Below, piece by piece: positions 23,488-32,005 of a stretch of DNA of 57,564 bases. The first letter of the stretch is position 1. Each line of letters starts with the position of its first letter. The DNA comes from Chloroflexota bacterium (GTDB lineage: Bacteria; Chloroflexota; Dehalococcoidia; SM23-28-2; RBG-16-64-32): NCBI GenBank assembly GCA_022561635.1, contig JADFQV010000007.1, forward strand, positions 1 through 57,564. Reading direction: 5' to 3'. The position numbers and the translations under genes were made by a program. The notes beneath the pieces are model-generated. The model did not search any database, was not told where the DNA came from, and was given only the letters and a program-made list of their open reading frames with translations.

Positions 23488-24586
23488 ATGCAAGAGACAC
23501 GCGAGACCCTGAGCGAGCTGAAGCAGCGCATCGAACACGTCCTCCGCCGTCTTTGACGTCCCCACTCGCGAGTCAGAGATAGCGAAACTGGAAAAGCAGT
23601 CCGCTGAGCCGGGCTTCTGGGATGATCAGAGGGCCGCGCAGGCGACGATGCGCCGTCTGGCCGACGCCCGCGAAGAGGTGGAGACCTGGCGCGGCGTCGA
23701 GATCAAGACGACCGAGCTGGTGGAGCTGCTAGAGCTGGCCGAGTCCGAGTCCGACAAAGAGGTGGCAGCGGAGGTAGCGTCCGAGACTGAGGCGCTGGCG
23801 TCGCGCTTCGAGGACATGGAGCTGGAGCTGGCGCTGAGCGGTGAGTACGACCGCCGCAACGCGATCATGGCGATTCACGCCGGCGCCGGCGGCACCGACT
23901 CGCAGGACTGGGCGGAGATGCTGCTGCGCATGTATCTGCGCTGGGCCGAGGGCCGCAAGTTCGAGGCGAAAGTGCTGGACATCATGCCCGGCGAGGAAGC
24001 CGGGATCAAGAGCGCGACGCTGGAGATCCGCGGCCGCAACGCCTTCGGCTACCTGAGAGGAGAGCGCGGCGTGCACCGGCTCGTGCGCATCTCGCCGTTC
24101 GACTCCTCGAAGTCACGCCATACGTCTTTCGCGCTGGCCGAGGTGCTGCCAGAGGTAGAGAGCGCGGCGGAGGTGAACATCGACCCGGACGACCTGCGGA
24201 TCGACGTCTTCCGGGCGGGCGGACACGGCGGCCAGAACGTGCAGAAGAACTCGACCGCCATCCGCATAACGCACCTTCCGACGGGGCTGGTCGTATCCTG
24301 CCAGAATGAGCGCTCGCAGGGCCGGAACAAGGATTCGGCGATGAAGGTGTTGGAGGCACGCCTGCTGGAGCGCGAACTGGCGCGGCAGGCGAAAGAGCGC
24401 GCCGAGCTGAAGGGCGAGCATGTGTCGGCGGAGTGGGGAAATCAGATCCGCTCCTACGTGCTGCATCCGTACAAGATGGTGAAGGACCACCGCACTGGAT
24501 ATGAGACAAGCGACGCCGAAGCCGTGCTCGACGGCGAACTCGACGAGCTGCTGCGCGACTACCAGAAGTCGACGCTGGGCGATTAG
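23488..24586 (+). CDS. prfB: Peptide chain release factor 2, programmed +1 frameshift
   Basis: Recognises UAA/UGA stop codons and triggers peptide release. Read as 23488-23553 joined to 23555-24586: 22 codons from ATG (GGAGG 7 nt upstream) reach CTT TGA C, and skipping one base continues DVPTRESEIAKLEKQ...FWDD, the conserved RF2 start. Total is 365 residues. The stop-codon recognition SPF is in RISPFDSSKSRHTSFA and the catalytic GGQ in RAGGHGGQNVQKNS. Transcription continues into the next gene, whose GTG lies 1 nt after the stop. Confidence 0.95.
23551..23557 (+). other. prfB +1 recoding site
   Basis: CTT TGA C, the conserved slippery codon plus in-frame UGA by which RF2 autoregulates. The purine-rich stimulator usually 3 nt before CTT (AGGGGG in E. 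coli) is absent here; the sequence is CTCCGCCGT. Confidence 0.9.
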
Positions 24587-24587
24587 C

Positions 24588-25829
24588 GTGAGACTGTGCG
24601 CCGCCCTGGCCGCGATCGTGGCGCTGCTTGCGCTGCCCTCGGTCGCGGGCGCACAGAGCGCGCCAGAGATCGTCGACGGCGGCGTGACGAACGTCTTCCC
24701 CGACGGCATGGAGTTCGCCGTCAGCGTATCGAGCGACTCGCCGATCGAGGAGCTGCGCCTGCGCTACACCGTGAAACCGGACGGCACGGCGGCGATCGGC
24801 AAGCCCGAGTTCGACGTCGATACGACGGTGGAGACGATCTTCACGCTGGCGGGGAACAACCCGCCGGTGATCTACCTGTCGCCGGGAACGGTGATCGAGT
24901 ACTACTGGGACGCCACGGACGCCGAAGGCCGCCAGTCCCGCAGCGAGACGCAGACGTTCTTCTACGACGACGCGCGCTTCGACTGGGACAGCGTGAGCGG
25001 GGACGGCGTGACGATTTACTACTACGCCGGCTCTGAGGGCGACGCCGAGGAGATGCACGACGTCGCGCTGGAGCTGATCCTGGAGATGTCGGCGCTGTTG
25101 CAGACGGAGGTGCCGTTCGAGGTAGAGGTCTGGATCTACGACTCGACCGGCGACATGAAGCCGGCGCTGCAGTCCCGCAGCGAGACCTACGAGAGCCAGA
25201 TCACCACGGCCGGCGTGCGCGTCGCCAGTAACACGGTGCTCGTGCTGGGCACCGCCTCATTCGACACGCTGCGCCACGAGCTGACGCACGTCGTGACGAA
25301 GCAGGCCGGAGAGAGCGCTTTCGGCTCACTGCCGGCGTGGCTGGACGAAGGCGCGGCGGTCTACGGCCAGTCGCACCCCGGCGGCTTCGGGAGCGCGATC
25401 GAGGGCGCGATCAGCCGAGGCAACGTCCTCTCGGTGCGCGAGGTGTCCTCGTACCCAGGCGACCCGGACAAGGTGAACCTCTTCTACGGCCAGGGCTGGA
25501 GCCTCGTCTCGTATCTGATCGACGAGTACGGCGAGGAGCAGTTCGCGGAGCTATTCGCGGAAGTGAAGTCGGGCAAGCGGATCGAAGGCGCGCTGGAGGC
25601 GGTGTACGGCTTCGGGCAGGACGGCCTGGAGGACGAGTGGCGGGCGGCCAACGACCTGCCGCCGCGAGTGACGCCCGCAGCCGCCGAGCCGGATCAGCCG
25701 GACGATATCGCACCACTCGAGGACGACGGTGGCTCATCGCTGGCGCTGGTGATCGGCCTGGCGATCGCGGTGATGGCGGTGGCGACGGCAGTTGGCTTCG
25801 GCGGGGTGCTGCTGGCGCGCCGAATTTAG
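24588..25829 (+). CDS. Secreted, membrane-anchored peptidase MA-like protein
   Basis: 413 residues: signal peptide (VRLCAALAAIVALLALPSVAGA, cleavage after AGA), a beta-rich N-terminal domain, then a gluzincin-type domain with zinc motif HELTHVVT near residue 225 and the downstream Glu in WLDEGAAVY. It ends with an acidic linker, one transmembrane helix and the short cytosolic tail ARRI. This is the pattern of peptidase MA-superfamily surface proteins. GTG start, 1 nt after the prfB stop, so the two are probably coupled although functionally unrelated. Confidence 0.85.
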   Translation: MRLCAALAAIVALLALPSVAGAQSAPEIVDGGVTNVFPDGMEFAVSVSSDSPIEELRLRYTVKPDGTAAIGKPEFDVDTTVETIFTLAGNNPPVIYLSPGTVIEYYWDATDAEGRQSRSETQTFFYDDARFDWDSVSGDGVTIYYYAGSEGDAEEMHDVALELILEMSALLQTEVPFEVEVWIYDSTGDMKPALQSRSETYESQITTAGVRVASNTVLVLGTASFDTLRHELTHVVTKQAGESAFGSLPAWLDEGAAVYGQSHPGGFGSAIEGAISRGNVLSVREVSSYPGDPDKVNLFYGQGWSLVSYLIDEYGEEQFAELFAEVKSGKRIEGALEAVYGFGQDGLEDEWRAANDLPPRVTPAAAEPDQPDDIAPLEDDGGSSLALVIGLAIAVMAVATAVGFGGVLLARRI

Positions 25830-25839
25830 CGGCCGCCGG

Positions 25840-26694
25840 TCAGGACAAGAAGTCGAGGATCAGGTCGGCGATGGCGTCAGGACGCTCCATGGGCGCGAGG
25901 TGACCGGCGTCAGGGACGGTCTCGAGGCGACCGTTGGGGACGCGCTCGGCGACGGACGCAGCGACCATCCCGAGGAAGTCTTCTGTGTGCTCGCCGCGGA
26001 TCACGAGCACGGGCGCCTCGATGCGCGGCAGGACCTCCCAGATGTTGAGCGAGGCGCTGTTGGCGAAGATCTCGCCTTCGATCTCGCCGGGGCACTTGAG
26101 CTGAAGGCGGCCGTCCTCGCGCGGGAACGTGCCGTGCTCGACGTAGAGACGGATCGCCTCGTCAGGCCAACGCTCGAAGAGGGAGCGCGAGCGATAGTGA
26201 TCGAAGGCGTCGGCGGCGGACTCAAAGACGGCACGACGGCGGCGCGCGCCCTCGGACATCTCTTTGCCGCGGCTTTCGTCGAGCCTAACGCCGCCGGGCA
26301 TCACGATCGGCTCGATGGCGATCAGGCGTGTGAAGAATTCCGGCCGCTCGGCGGCGAGGTAGAGGCCGGAGGCGGCACCGGCGGAGTGCCCGACGAACGG
26401 AACGCCCCTCAGGCCAAGGCCGTCGAGCCAGGCGCGCAGGTCCTCGACGAAGCGCGACCAGTGGTAGTTGTCGCCCTCTGGCGGAGGTTTGTCCGTGTCG
26501 CCGTGGCCGCGGGTGTCGGCGGCGTAAGAGGTGTGGTCGCCGGCCAGGCGTTCGGCCACGGGCTGCCACTGGCGCGCGAGAAAGCCGGTGGCGTGGTTGA
26601 GGACGATGGCCGGGGCGTTGTCGGGGCCGGACCACTTCAAGTAGTGCGCGCGGAGGCCGGAGGGGAGGTCGAGGTAGTGGTCAGTTTGTGACAC
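25840..26694 (-). CDS. Alpha/beta-hydrolase
   Basis: A 284-residue alpha/beta-hydrolase fold enzyme with an intact triad: nucleophile Ser in FVGHSAGAASG (~100), acid near VIRGEHTEDF (~230), His in PDAGHLAPMERP (~265). The oxyanion segment is NHATGFLARQW. Substrate class (ester, epoxide, dienelactone) cannot be told. The GTG start is 7 nt after TAAACT on the minus strand with no Shine-Dalgarno, fitting the leaderless pattern. Confidence 0.9.
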   Translation of the reverse strand: MSQTDHYLDLPSGLRAHYLKWSGPDNAPAIVLNHATGFLARQWQPVAERLAGDHTSYAADTRGHGDTDKPPPEGDNYHWSRFVEDLRAWLDGLGLRGVPFVGHSAGAASGLYLAAERPEFFTRLIAIEPIVMPGGVRLDESRGKEMSEGARRRRAVFESAADAFDHYRSRSLFERWPDEAIRLYVEHGTFPREDGRLQLKCPGEIEGEIFANSASLNIWEVLPRIEAPVLVIRGEHTEDFLGMVAASVAERVPNGRLETVPDAGHLAPMERPDAIADLILDFLS

Positions 26695-26756
26695 GGGAGT
26701 GAGTTTATCTGGTGTAGGAGTATGGCGATAACAGCCGAGGCTGGGGATGAGGTACC

Positions 26757-26790
26757 CCGCTCATCCCTTCGAGAGCCTCAGGCCGAGCGG
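26757..26790. repeat. REP-like element
   Basis: CCGCTCATCC and CCGAGCGG arms around CTTCGAGAGCCTCAGG; same family as 21551-21649. It lies between divergently oriented promoter and 3' end regions. Confidence 0.7.
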
Positions 26791-26848
26791 AGGCGGCTCG
26801 AAACGCTTCTGCAGAGGACGAGCGGACGGGGCTTCGCCGGGCTGATCC

Positions 26849-27283
26849 TTACTGGGCGTGGATCTGGAACGTCGGGTGGTTGGCGGCGATGCCCTGGTAC
26901 TGCTCGATTGAGTCGTCCGGTTCGAGGCCGAACTCGCCCTTGACGATCTTGTAATCGCCAACGTACTGCTTAATGATCGCCGCGCGCCGTTCCTCGGGAA
27001 TGTCCTCCAGGCGGACGGATTCGGCGTTGCCGCCGCGGCGGAGGACGGCGCGGCCGCCATCGGCGCGGACGTTGCGCACCCACTGGGTCTCGCCGCGGGG
27101 CGAGACGAGGTAGCGCTGGCCGTTGTGCTCCGTCCAGTTGACGGCGGTGGTGTGCACGTCGCCGGAAGTCCGGCCCTTGTGTTCCAGGCGCACCAGTCGT
27201 TTCGGCCCGATGCCGCGGGCGGCGAGCCAGCCAAGGAAGCTGTTCATTTTTTTCGTGAGCATGCCGGGCTTCTTGTAAACCAT
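26849..27283 (-). CDS. F420-dependent nitroreductase/quinone reductase-like (DDN family)
   Basis: 144 residues of the split-beta-barrel family of deazaflavin-dependent oxidoreductases. Hallmarks are LVRLEHKGRTSGDVHTTAV, YLVSPRGETQWVRNVRADG and AVLRRGG. Members reduce quinones or nitro compounds with F420H2, implying that this organism makes or imports F420. ATG 27283 has GGAGG 4 nt upstream. Stands 29 nt after recJ in the same direction. Confidence 0.88.
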   Translation of the reverse strand: MVYKKPGMLTKKMNSFLGWLAARGIGPKRLVRLEHKGRTSGDVHTTAVNWTEHNGQRYLVSPRGETQWVRNVRADGGRAVLRRGGNAESVRLEDIPEERRAAIIKQYVGDYKIVKGEFGLEPDDSIEQYQGIAANHPTFQIHAQ

Positions 27284-27312
27284 GTGGCCTCCGTGCGGAC
27301 AGGGGTGTTCGG

Positions 27313-29031
27313 CTACGAGGCCGAATCGGATGACGGAGCGAAGTCGAGAAGGCGAAGCTGCATCGCCCCGTTCGAGCCCCGATCCGCGCTGAAAGTATAC
27401 ACGGCGTCCAGGTGGGCGCCCGGCTCGATATCTTGCTTTCCGACGCCGAAGGCGACCGCCGGCCAGGTGACCCGCCCGTCGCGCAGGCTGAGGCGCAGGT
27501 GCTCGCCGTCGGCGCCCATCGTGCGGATGTCGGTGACCTCGAGGTTGCGGCTGAGGAAGACAGGCTCCGGGTTGCCGACGCCGAACGGAGCGAGTTGGGC
27601 GAGCGAGCCGATCAGCTTGCCGTTGATGCGGCTGAGCGGCACCGCGGCGTCGATGTCGAGCACGGGGACGAGCTCCACGCCGGCCAGCTCCTCGGCAGCG
27701 CGAGCCATCAGCGCCTTCTTCAGCGCGGGCAGGTTAGCGTTCTTTGCGGTGAAGCCAGCGGCGGCGCGGTGCCCGCCAAAGCGATCCATGAGTTCGGGGC
27801 AGGTGCGCAAGGCGGCGGTGATGTCGAACTCCGGGATGCTGCGGCAGCTGGCGCGGCTGGTGGTCTCGCCCTCCTCGTAAACGACGGCGGGGCGGTAATG
27901 GTCGTCCATCAAACGTGCGGCGACGAGGCCGACTATGCCTGAAGGAATGTCGCGGTGGCCGACGAAGATCAGCGGCGCGTCCGGCTCCTCGGCCGCGACG
28001 AGGTCTCGGGCGAGATCACAGGCGGCGGCGGTGGCAGTCTGGCGCTGACGGTTGAGCTCGCCGAGGTGCTGAGCCATCTCGCGAGCGCGGCCGGGGTCGG
28101 TCTCGAGCAGGAGGTCGAGGGCGCGCCGGGCGTGGTCGAGCCGCCCCGCGGCGTTGAGACGCGGGCCGATGACGAAGCCGATGGTCGAGGCGTCCACGCG
28201 CAGCGGATCGCTGCCGGCGGCTTCCATCAGCGCTCGCAAGCCGGGGCGCTGAGTGCGGGCGAGCGCGCGGATGCCCTCGCGGACGAGCCAGCGGTTCTCT
28301 CCGCGCAAGGGCACCATATCGCAGACGGTGCTGAGGGCCACGAGGTCGAGGTATCGCTCGGGAACGAAAGGCCTGCCGAGGCGATCGCAGAGCGCGGAGA
28401 CGAGCTTGAAGGCGAGGCCGCCAGAGGAGAGTTCTGTCTCCGGATACTGGGCGTCGGGGCGTTTCGGGTTGACGAGCGCCACGGCGGGCGGCAGCACGGG
28501 CGGCACGGTGTGGTGGTCGAGAACGATCGTGTCGATGCCGAGGGCCCGTGCGCGCTTGATCTCGTCGACGGAGCTGGTGCCGCAGTCGACGGTGATGATC
28601 AGCGTCGCGCCCTTTTTGTGGAGCGTCTCGATGGCGGCGATGTTGACGCCGTAGCCCTCGCTGAAGCGATCCGGGATGTAGGGGATGACCTTCGCGCCGG
28701 CGTCGCCGAGGGCCTCGATGAGGATGGCGGAGGCGGTGACACCGTCGACGTCGAAGTCGCCGTAGACGGCGATCAGCTCGCCGGCCTCGATGGCGCGCAC
28801 GATGCGGTCGAGCGCCGGTTCGATGTCCGGCAGGAGGAGCGCGTCGTAGGCTGGATCGCGCGCCAGGGTGAAGGCCCTGGCTTCGGCGGCTGTGCGGACG
28901 CCGCGGTGCCACATCAGGTGGCGGACGAGCGGCTGTCCGGGAGCGCCCTGGAGTGCGTCGTCCGGGAAGCGGCCGCGCATACGCCAGCGCTTGCCGGTCG
29001 CCGTGGCAGCGGGCATCGTCGCCAGCGTCAT
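27313..29031 (-). CDS. recJ: Single-stranded-DNA-specific exonuclease RecJ
   Basis: A 572-residue 5'-3' exonuclease used in recombination and mismatch repair. DHH-family motifs: YGDFDVDGVTA (~90), TVDCGTSS, VLDHHTVPP, then DHHA1 with FGGHRAAAGFT (~410). The OB-fold region follows (~450-560). The start has no Shine-Dalgarno; a 17-codon ORF beginning at ATG 29081 ends in ATGA overlap with this ATG, which could provide coupling. Length and domain order are normal. Confidence 0.95.
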   Translation of the reverse strand: MTLATMPAATATGKRWRMRGRFPDDALQGAPGQPLVRHLMWHRGVRTAAEARAFTLARDPAYDALLLPDIEPALDRIVRAIEAGELIAVYGDFDVDGVTASAILIEALGDAGAKVIPYIPDRFSEGYGVNIAAIETLHKKGATLIITVDCGTSSVDEIKRARALGIDTIVLDHHTVPPVLPPAVALVNPKRPDAQYPETELSSGGLAFKLVSALCDRLGRPFVPERYLDLVALSTVCDMVPLRGENRWLVREGIRALARTQRPGLRALMEAAGSDPLRVDASTIGFVIGPRLNAAGRLDHARRALDLLLETDPGRAREMAQHLGELNRQRQTATAAACDLARDLVAAEEPDAPLIFVGHRDIPSGIVGLVAARLMDDHYRPAVVYEEGETTSRASCRSIPEFDITAALRTCPELMDRFGGHRAAAGFTAKNANLPALKKALMARAAEELAGVELVPVLDIDAAVPLSRINGKLIGSLAQLAPFGVGNPEPVFLSRNLEVTDIRTMGADGEHLRLSLRDGRVTWPAVAFGVGKQDIEPGAHLDAVYTFSADRGSNGAMQLRLLDFAPSSDSAS

Positions 29032-29091
29032 CTCAGCACGCGGGGCGAAGCGCCCGACTCCTGGTAGTTGGGTAGGATCATGAGCTTACTG

Positions 29092-29099
29092 CTATTATC
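29092..29099. promoter_or_regulatory. Possible bidirectional -10 element
   Basis: CTATTATC reads TATTAT on the plus strand (9 nt before ATG 29108) and GATAAT on the minus strand (toward recJ). No good -35 boxes are seen. Confidence 0.35.
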
Positions 29100-29107
29100 C
29101 GGCGGGC

Positions 29108-29257
29108 ATGGAGGATCGCGAAAGGGCGGGTGGCAGCGACTTCGTGGAGAAGCACCGAAAGTTGCGCGAAAGGACAGATGCTGGCAACCTTTATGGCGTT
29201 GTTGACCATCTTATGGTTGGCAACCGGCCATTCGACGCCGAGTCCGAGGACGCCTAA
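29108..29257 (+). CDS. Small acidic ORF, 49 residues
   Basis: ATG 29108 to TAA 29255-29257, beginning MEDRERAGGSDFVEKHRK and ending FDAESEDA. It is hydrophilic, charged and without Cys. It is supported by a TATTAT box 9 nt upstream and by ordinary codon choice; no Shine-Dalgarno. Not recognised. It could be a real small protein or chance. Confidence 0.4.
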   Translation: MEDRERAGGSDFVEKHRKLRERTDAGNLYGVVDHLMVGNRPFDAESEDA

Positions 29258-29335
29258 CCTCGCCAACAGAGGCGCGGTTTCTCGGTTACGGCCACGGGAG
29301 GACGCCATTCTGCAGCTTATAGCGGGGGGACCAAT

Positions 29336-30208
29336 CTGATAGGGAAGCACGCGGCAATCATCGGCCTCTGCATCGTCGCAGTGGCTGTTCCGGCGATCCC
29401 CGGCATCGAAGGTCTGGCGCCAGGAGACGGCCGCTCCGTTCGAACAGAGGCCGGCAGCGAGAGCTTCCTCTCCGCACCCGCCTGCTCCGAGGCAAGGGCC
29501 GACCTTTGCCTCAACTCCGGAGGGGATGCAGCGTCCGGCCCGTCTGCCCTGCGCGAGGTTGAGCAGAGCGCATCGCTGGAGGCGGCATCGCCGGACGCGG
29601 CATCGCCGGACGCGGACGCTAGTCTACGAGCGCCAGAGACCACCCCGGAGCCAGAACCGTGGGGCAGCATGGCGATCCGCCCGGGCGATACACTGATCGC
29701 CCTTGCCAACTGGTTCGGCCTGACTCCGTTCGAACTCGCCGTGATCAACGGTGCAGCCGTCGACGACACCCTGGTGATCGGCCAAACGCTGGTGATCCCA
29801 CTGCCGCAGTCGCAGTTCGTGGTGCCACCGCTGCCGGACATCTCCGAGCCGGCAGCGGCGCCGGTTGCCGTAGAGCCTGCGCCGGCACCGCCACCCGTTG
29901 TGGTAGCGCCACCAACGGCACCGCCGCCGACGTCGGGGCCCTGGACGACGGACGAAGTGATCGCGGCGATCTGCTCGCTCCCCTGGCCCTGCGAGAAGAT
30001 GGTCGCCATCGCATCGTGCGAGTCGGGCTTGCGGCCGGACGCCGCCAACCCGGCTGGGTACTATGGGCTCTTCCAGATCGGCCATTGGTTCGCCGGGTGG
30101 GACAACCCCTGGACCAACGCTCAGACGGCGTACTACGAGAAGTACCTGCCGGCGCTGCAGGCAAGCGGCAACGGACTGTCGCCCTGGCCACTCTGCCAAT
30201 ACTACTGA
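29336..30208 (+). CDS. Secreted LysM protein with lytic-transglycosylase-like domain
   Basis: About 290 residues. A signal sequence LIGKHAAIIGLCIVAVAVPA is followed by a low-complexity Ser/Ala/Asp linker, a LysM peptidoglycan-binding domain (MAIRPGDTLIALANWFGLT ... LVIGQTLVIP, ~110-155), a Pro/Val spacer, and a C-terminal transglycosylase-like domain with the catalytic-type Glu in IASCESGLRPDAAN and YYGLFQIGHW. The start is unsettled: GTG 29381 would cut the signal peptide in half, while CTG 29336 (5 nt after GGGGGGA) keeps it. Likely a cell-wall remodelling enzyme. Confidence 0.75.
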   Translation: MIGKHAAIIGLCIVAVAVPAIPGIEGLAPGDGRSVRTEAGSESFLSAPACSEARADLCLNSGGDAASGPSALREVEQSASLEAASPDAASPDADASLRAPETTPEPEPWGSMAIRPGDTLIALANWFGLTPFELAVINGAAVDDTLVIGQTLVIPLPQSQFVVPPLPDISEPAAAPVAVEPAPAPPPVVVAPPTAPPPTSGPWTTDEVIAAICSLPWPCEKMVAIASCESGLRPDAANPAGYYGLFQIGHWFAGWDNPWTNAQTAYYEKYLPALQASGNGLSPWPLCQYY

Positions 30209-30228
30209 GCGACGGCCACTCGCCCGAC

Positions 30229-31878
30229 CTACTCCTGCTGTCCGGACGCCGACTGCAGCATCTGCAGCAGGTCCGGCCGGACTCCGGCAGACGACTGAGG
30301 CCGTGACTCGCCGCGGAGATCCCGCATGGCGAGCGGGATGATGGGCAGGAAGTCGCCGGCGATGATGCCCGCAGAACCGATCTCGTCGCGCAGCCTCTGA
30401 CCGGCGAGGCCGCCGACGTAGAGGCCAAGGCAGGCGGCGTCGAACGGATCGGCACCCTGGGCGATGAAGCCGGCTATCGTGCCGGAGAGGACGTCGCCGG
30501 AGCCGCCCGTAGCGAAGGCAGGGTTTACGAAGGGGCTGACTGCCGCACGGCCGTCCGCCGCGGCGACGATGCTGGGCGCGCCTTTCAGCAGCACGTGCAG
30601 GCCCCACTGGGCGGCGAACTTGCGGGCCGTGCCCAGACGGTCGGCCTGCACCTCCGCAAGGGAGAGGCCGGTGAGGCGGGCCATCTCGCCCGGGTGGGGG
30701 GTGAGGACGGTCGGGACGTTGATCAGGGCCGGCCAATCGTCGATACGCGCCAGGTTATTGAGGGCATCGGCGTCGATGACGGCGGCTCGCAGCAAGCGCT
30801 CGGAGTCCTGCTCCTGGTCACCACCCAGCTTCGGCAGGAGGGCGTGAACGAAAGCCTGGACGTATCCGCTCTGCGACAGGCCGGGGCCGATGAGCAGGCA
30901 CTCGTAGTGGCGCGCGGACAGGGCGCGGAGGACGGCGTGGACGTCCTGGCCCGACAGCTGGCCTTCGCTACCCTCAAGCGGCTCGAATGTCGCCTCGCTG
31001 AGTTTGGCGGCGAGGATAGGGTGGATCGCGCTGGCGCAGGCGAGCGTGACGAGGCCGGCGCCGGCTCGCATCGCACCCATGCAGGCGAGATAGGCAGCGC
31101 CCGTGTAGCGGGGCGATCCGGCGACGATAAACGCGCTGCCGAACGTGCCCTTGTGAGCGTCATCCGGGCGCGCGGGCAAGTGCTCCTGCGCCCAGCGGCG
31201 GGTGATGAGCTCGGTCTGGACGGAGGACGCCAGCTCCGCCGGGATACCGATGTCGACGACCTCGACCTCGCCGGCGTAACCCGCACCGGGCAGGAGGTGC
31301 AGGCCGACCTTGGCGAAGGCGAGGGCGATGGTGGCGTCGGCGGCGACCGTGAGCGGGTCTACGGCGCCGGTATCGGCATCGAGTCCGCTGGGCAGGTCGA
31401 CGGCCAGCAGGCGGGGTGGCAGACGGCGTTCGCGCGCCTCCTTGAGCTGCGCGAGGACGGCCGCCAGGTCGCCTTCGATGGCGCGGGCGCGGCCGGTGCC
31501 GAGGAGGGCGTCGATGACGAGCTCGGCGCCACCGAGGGCGTCGGCGAGGCTCTCCTCCCAGCCGTCTTCACCGGCTGTAATGATCGGTATCTCGCTCTCG
31601 ACGAGCGCGGAGTGGTGGGCGTCATCGGCGGGGCGCGGCTTGAGGAGGAAAACGATGACGTCGGCGGCCCACTCCTTGAGGTGGCGGGCGGCGACGAGGC
31701 CATCGCCGCCGTTGTTGCCGGGTCCGCAGAGGACGAGGAGGCGCCGATCGGCGATCTCGCCCAGGGCGAGCCAGGCCTCCTGGGCGACGGCGAGGCCGGC
31801 TTTTTCCATCAGCTGGGGCACGGGCACGGCCGAATCGGCCTCCAGGCGCATCATTTCGGCGACGGTGACGAGCTTCAC
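30229..31878 (-). CDS. nnr: Bifunctional NAD(P)HX epimerase / ADP-dependent dehydratase
   Basis: 549 residues repairing hydrated NAD(P)H. The N-terminal epimerase domain (~1-215) has LCGPGNNGGDGLVAARHL. The C-terminal ribokinase-like dehydratase (~225-540) has AFIVAGSPRYTGAAYLA, LTPHPGEMARL and ATGGSGDVLSGTIAGF. It lies downstream of acpS and the cyclase in the same direction; acpS-nnr adjacency is common in bacteria, here interrupted by the cyclase. GTG start, 6 nt after TACCAT, so it may also have its own leaderless promoter. Confidence 0.95.
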   Translation of the reverse strand: MKLVTVAEMMRLEADSAVPVPQLMEKAGLAVAQEAWLALGEIADRRLLVLCGPGNNGGDGLVAARHLKEWAADVIVFLLKPRPADDAHHSALVESEIPIITAGEDGWEESLADALGGAELVIDALLGTGRARAIEGDLAAVLAQLKEARERRLPPRLLAVDLPSGLDADTGAVDPLTVAADATIALAFAKVGLHLLPGAGYAGEVEVVDIGIPAELASSVQTELITRRWAQEHLPARPDDAHKGTFGSAFIVAGSPRYTGAAYLACMGAMRAGAGLVTLACASAIHPILAAKLSEATFEPLEGSEGQLSGQDVHAVLRALSARHYECLLIGPGLSQSGYVQAFVHALLPKLGGDQEQDSERLLRAAVIDADALNNLARIDDWPALINVPTVLTPHPGEMARLTGLSLAEVQADRLGTARKFAAQWGLHVLLKGAPSIVAAADGRAAVSPFVNPAFATGGSGDVLSGTIAGFIAQGADPFDAACLGLYVGGLAGQRLRDEIGSAGIIAGDFLPIIPLAMRDLRGESRPQSSAGVRPDLLQMLQSASGQQE

Positions 31879-31921
31879 GGAGCGATGGTATCACCGGTCG
31901 CAACCTGGTTGCTCGATTGGC

Positions 31922-31947
31922 CCTTTGAGAGCCTCAGGGTGAGCGGG
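31922..31947. repeat. REP-like element
   Basis: CCTTTGAGAGCCTCAGGGTG followed by AGCGGG, a diverged copy of the 21551-21649 family, between the nnr start and the cyclase gene end. Confidence 0.65.
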
Positions 31948-32005
31948 ATGCGGTGGGCGGGATGCGGTGAGAGGCACGCGCCACATCGGCAAGGCGGTGG
32001 GGCGC

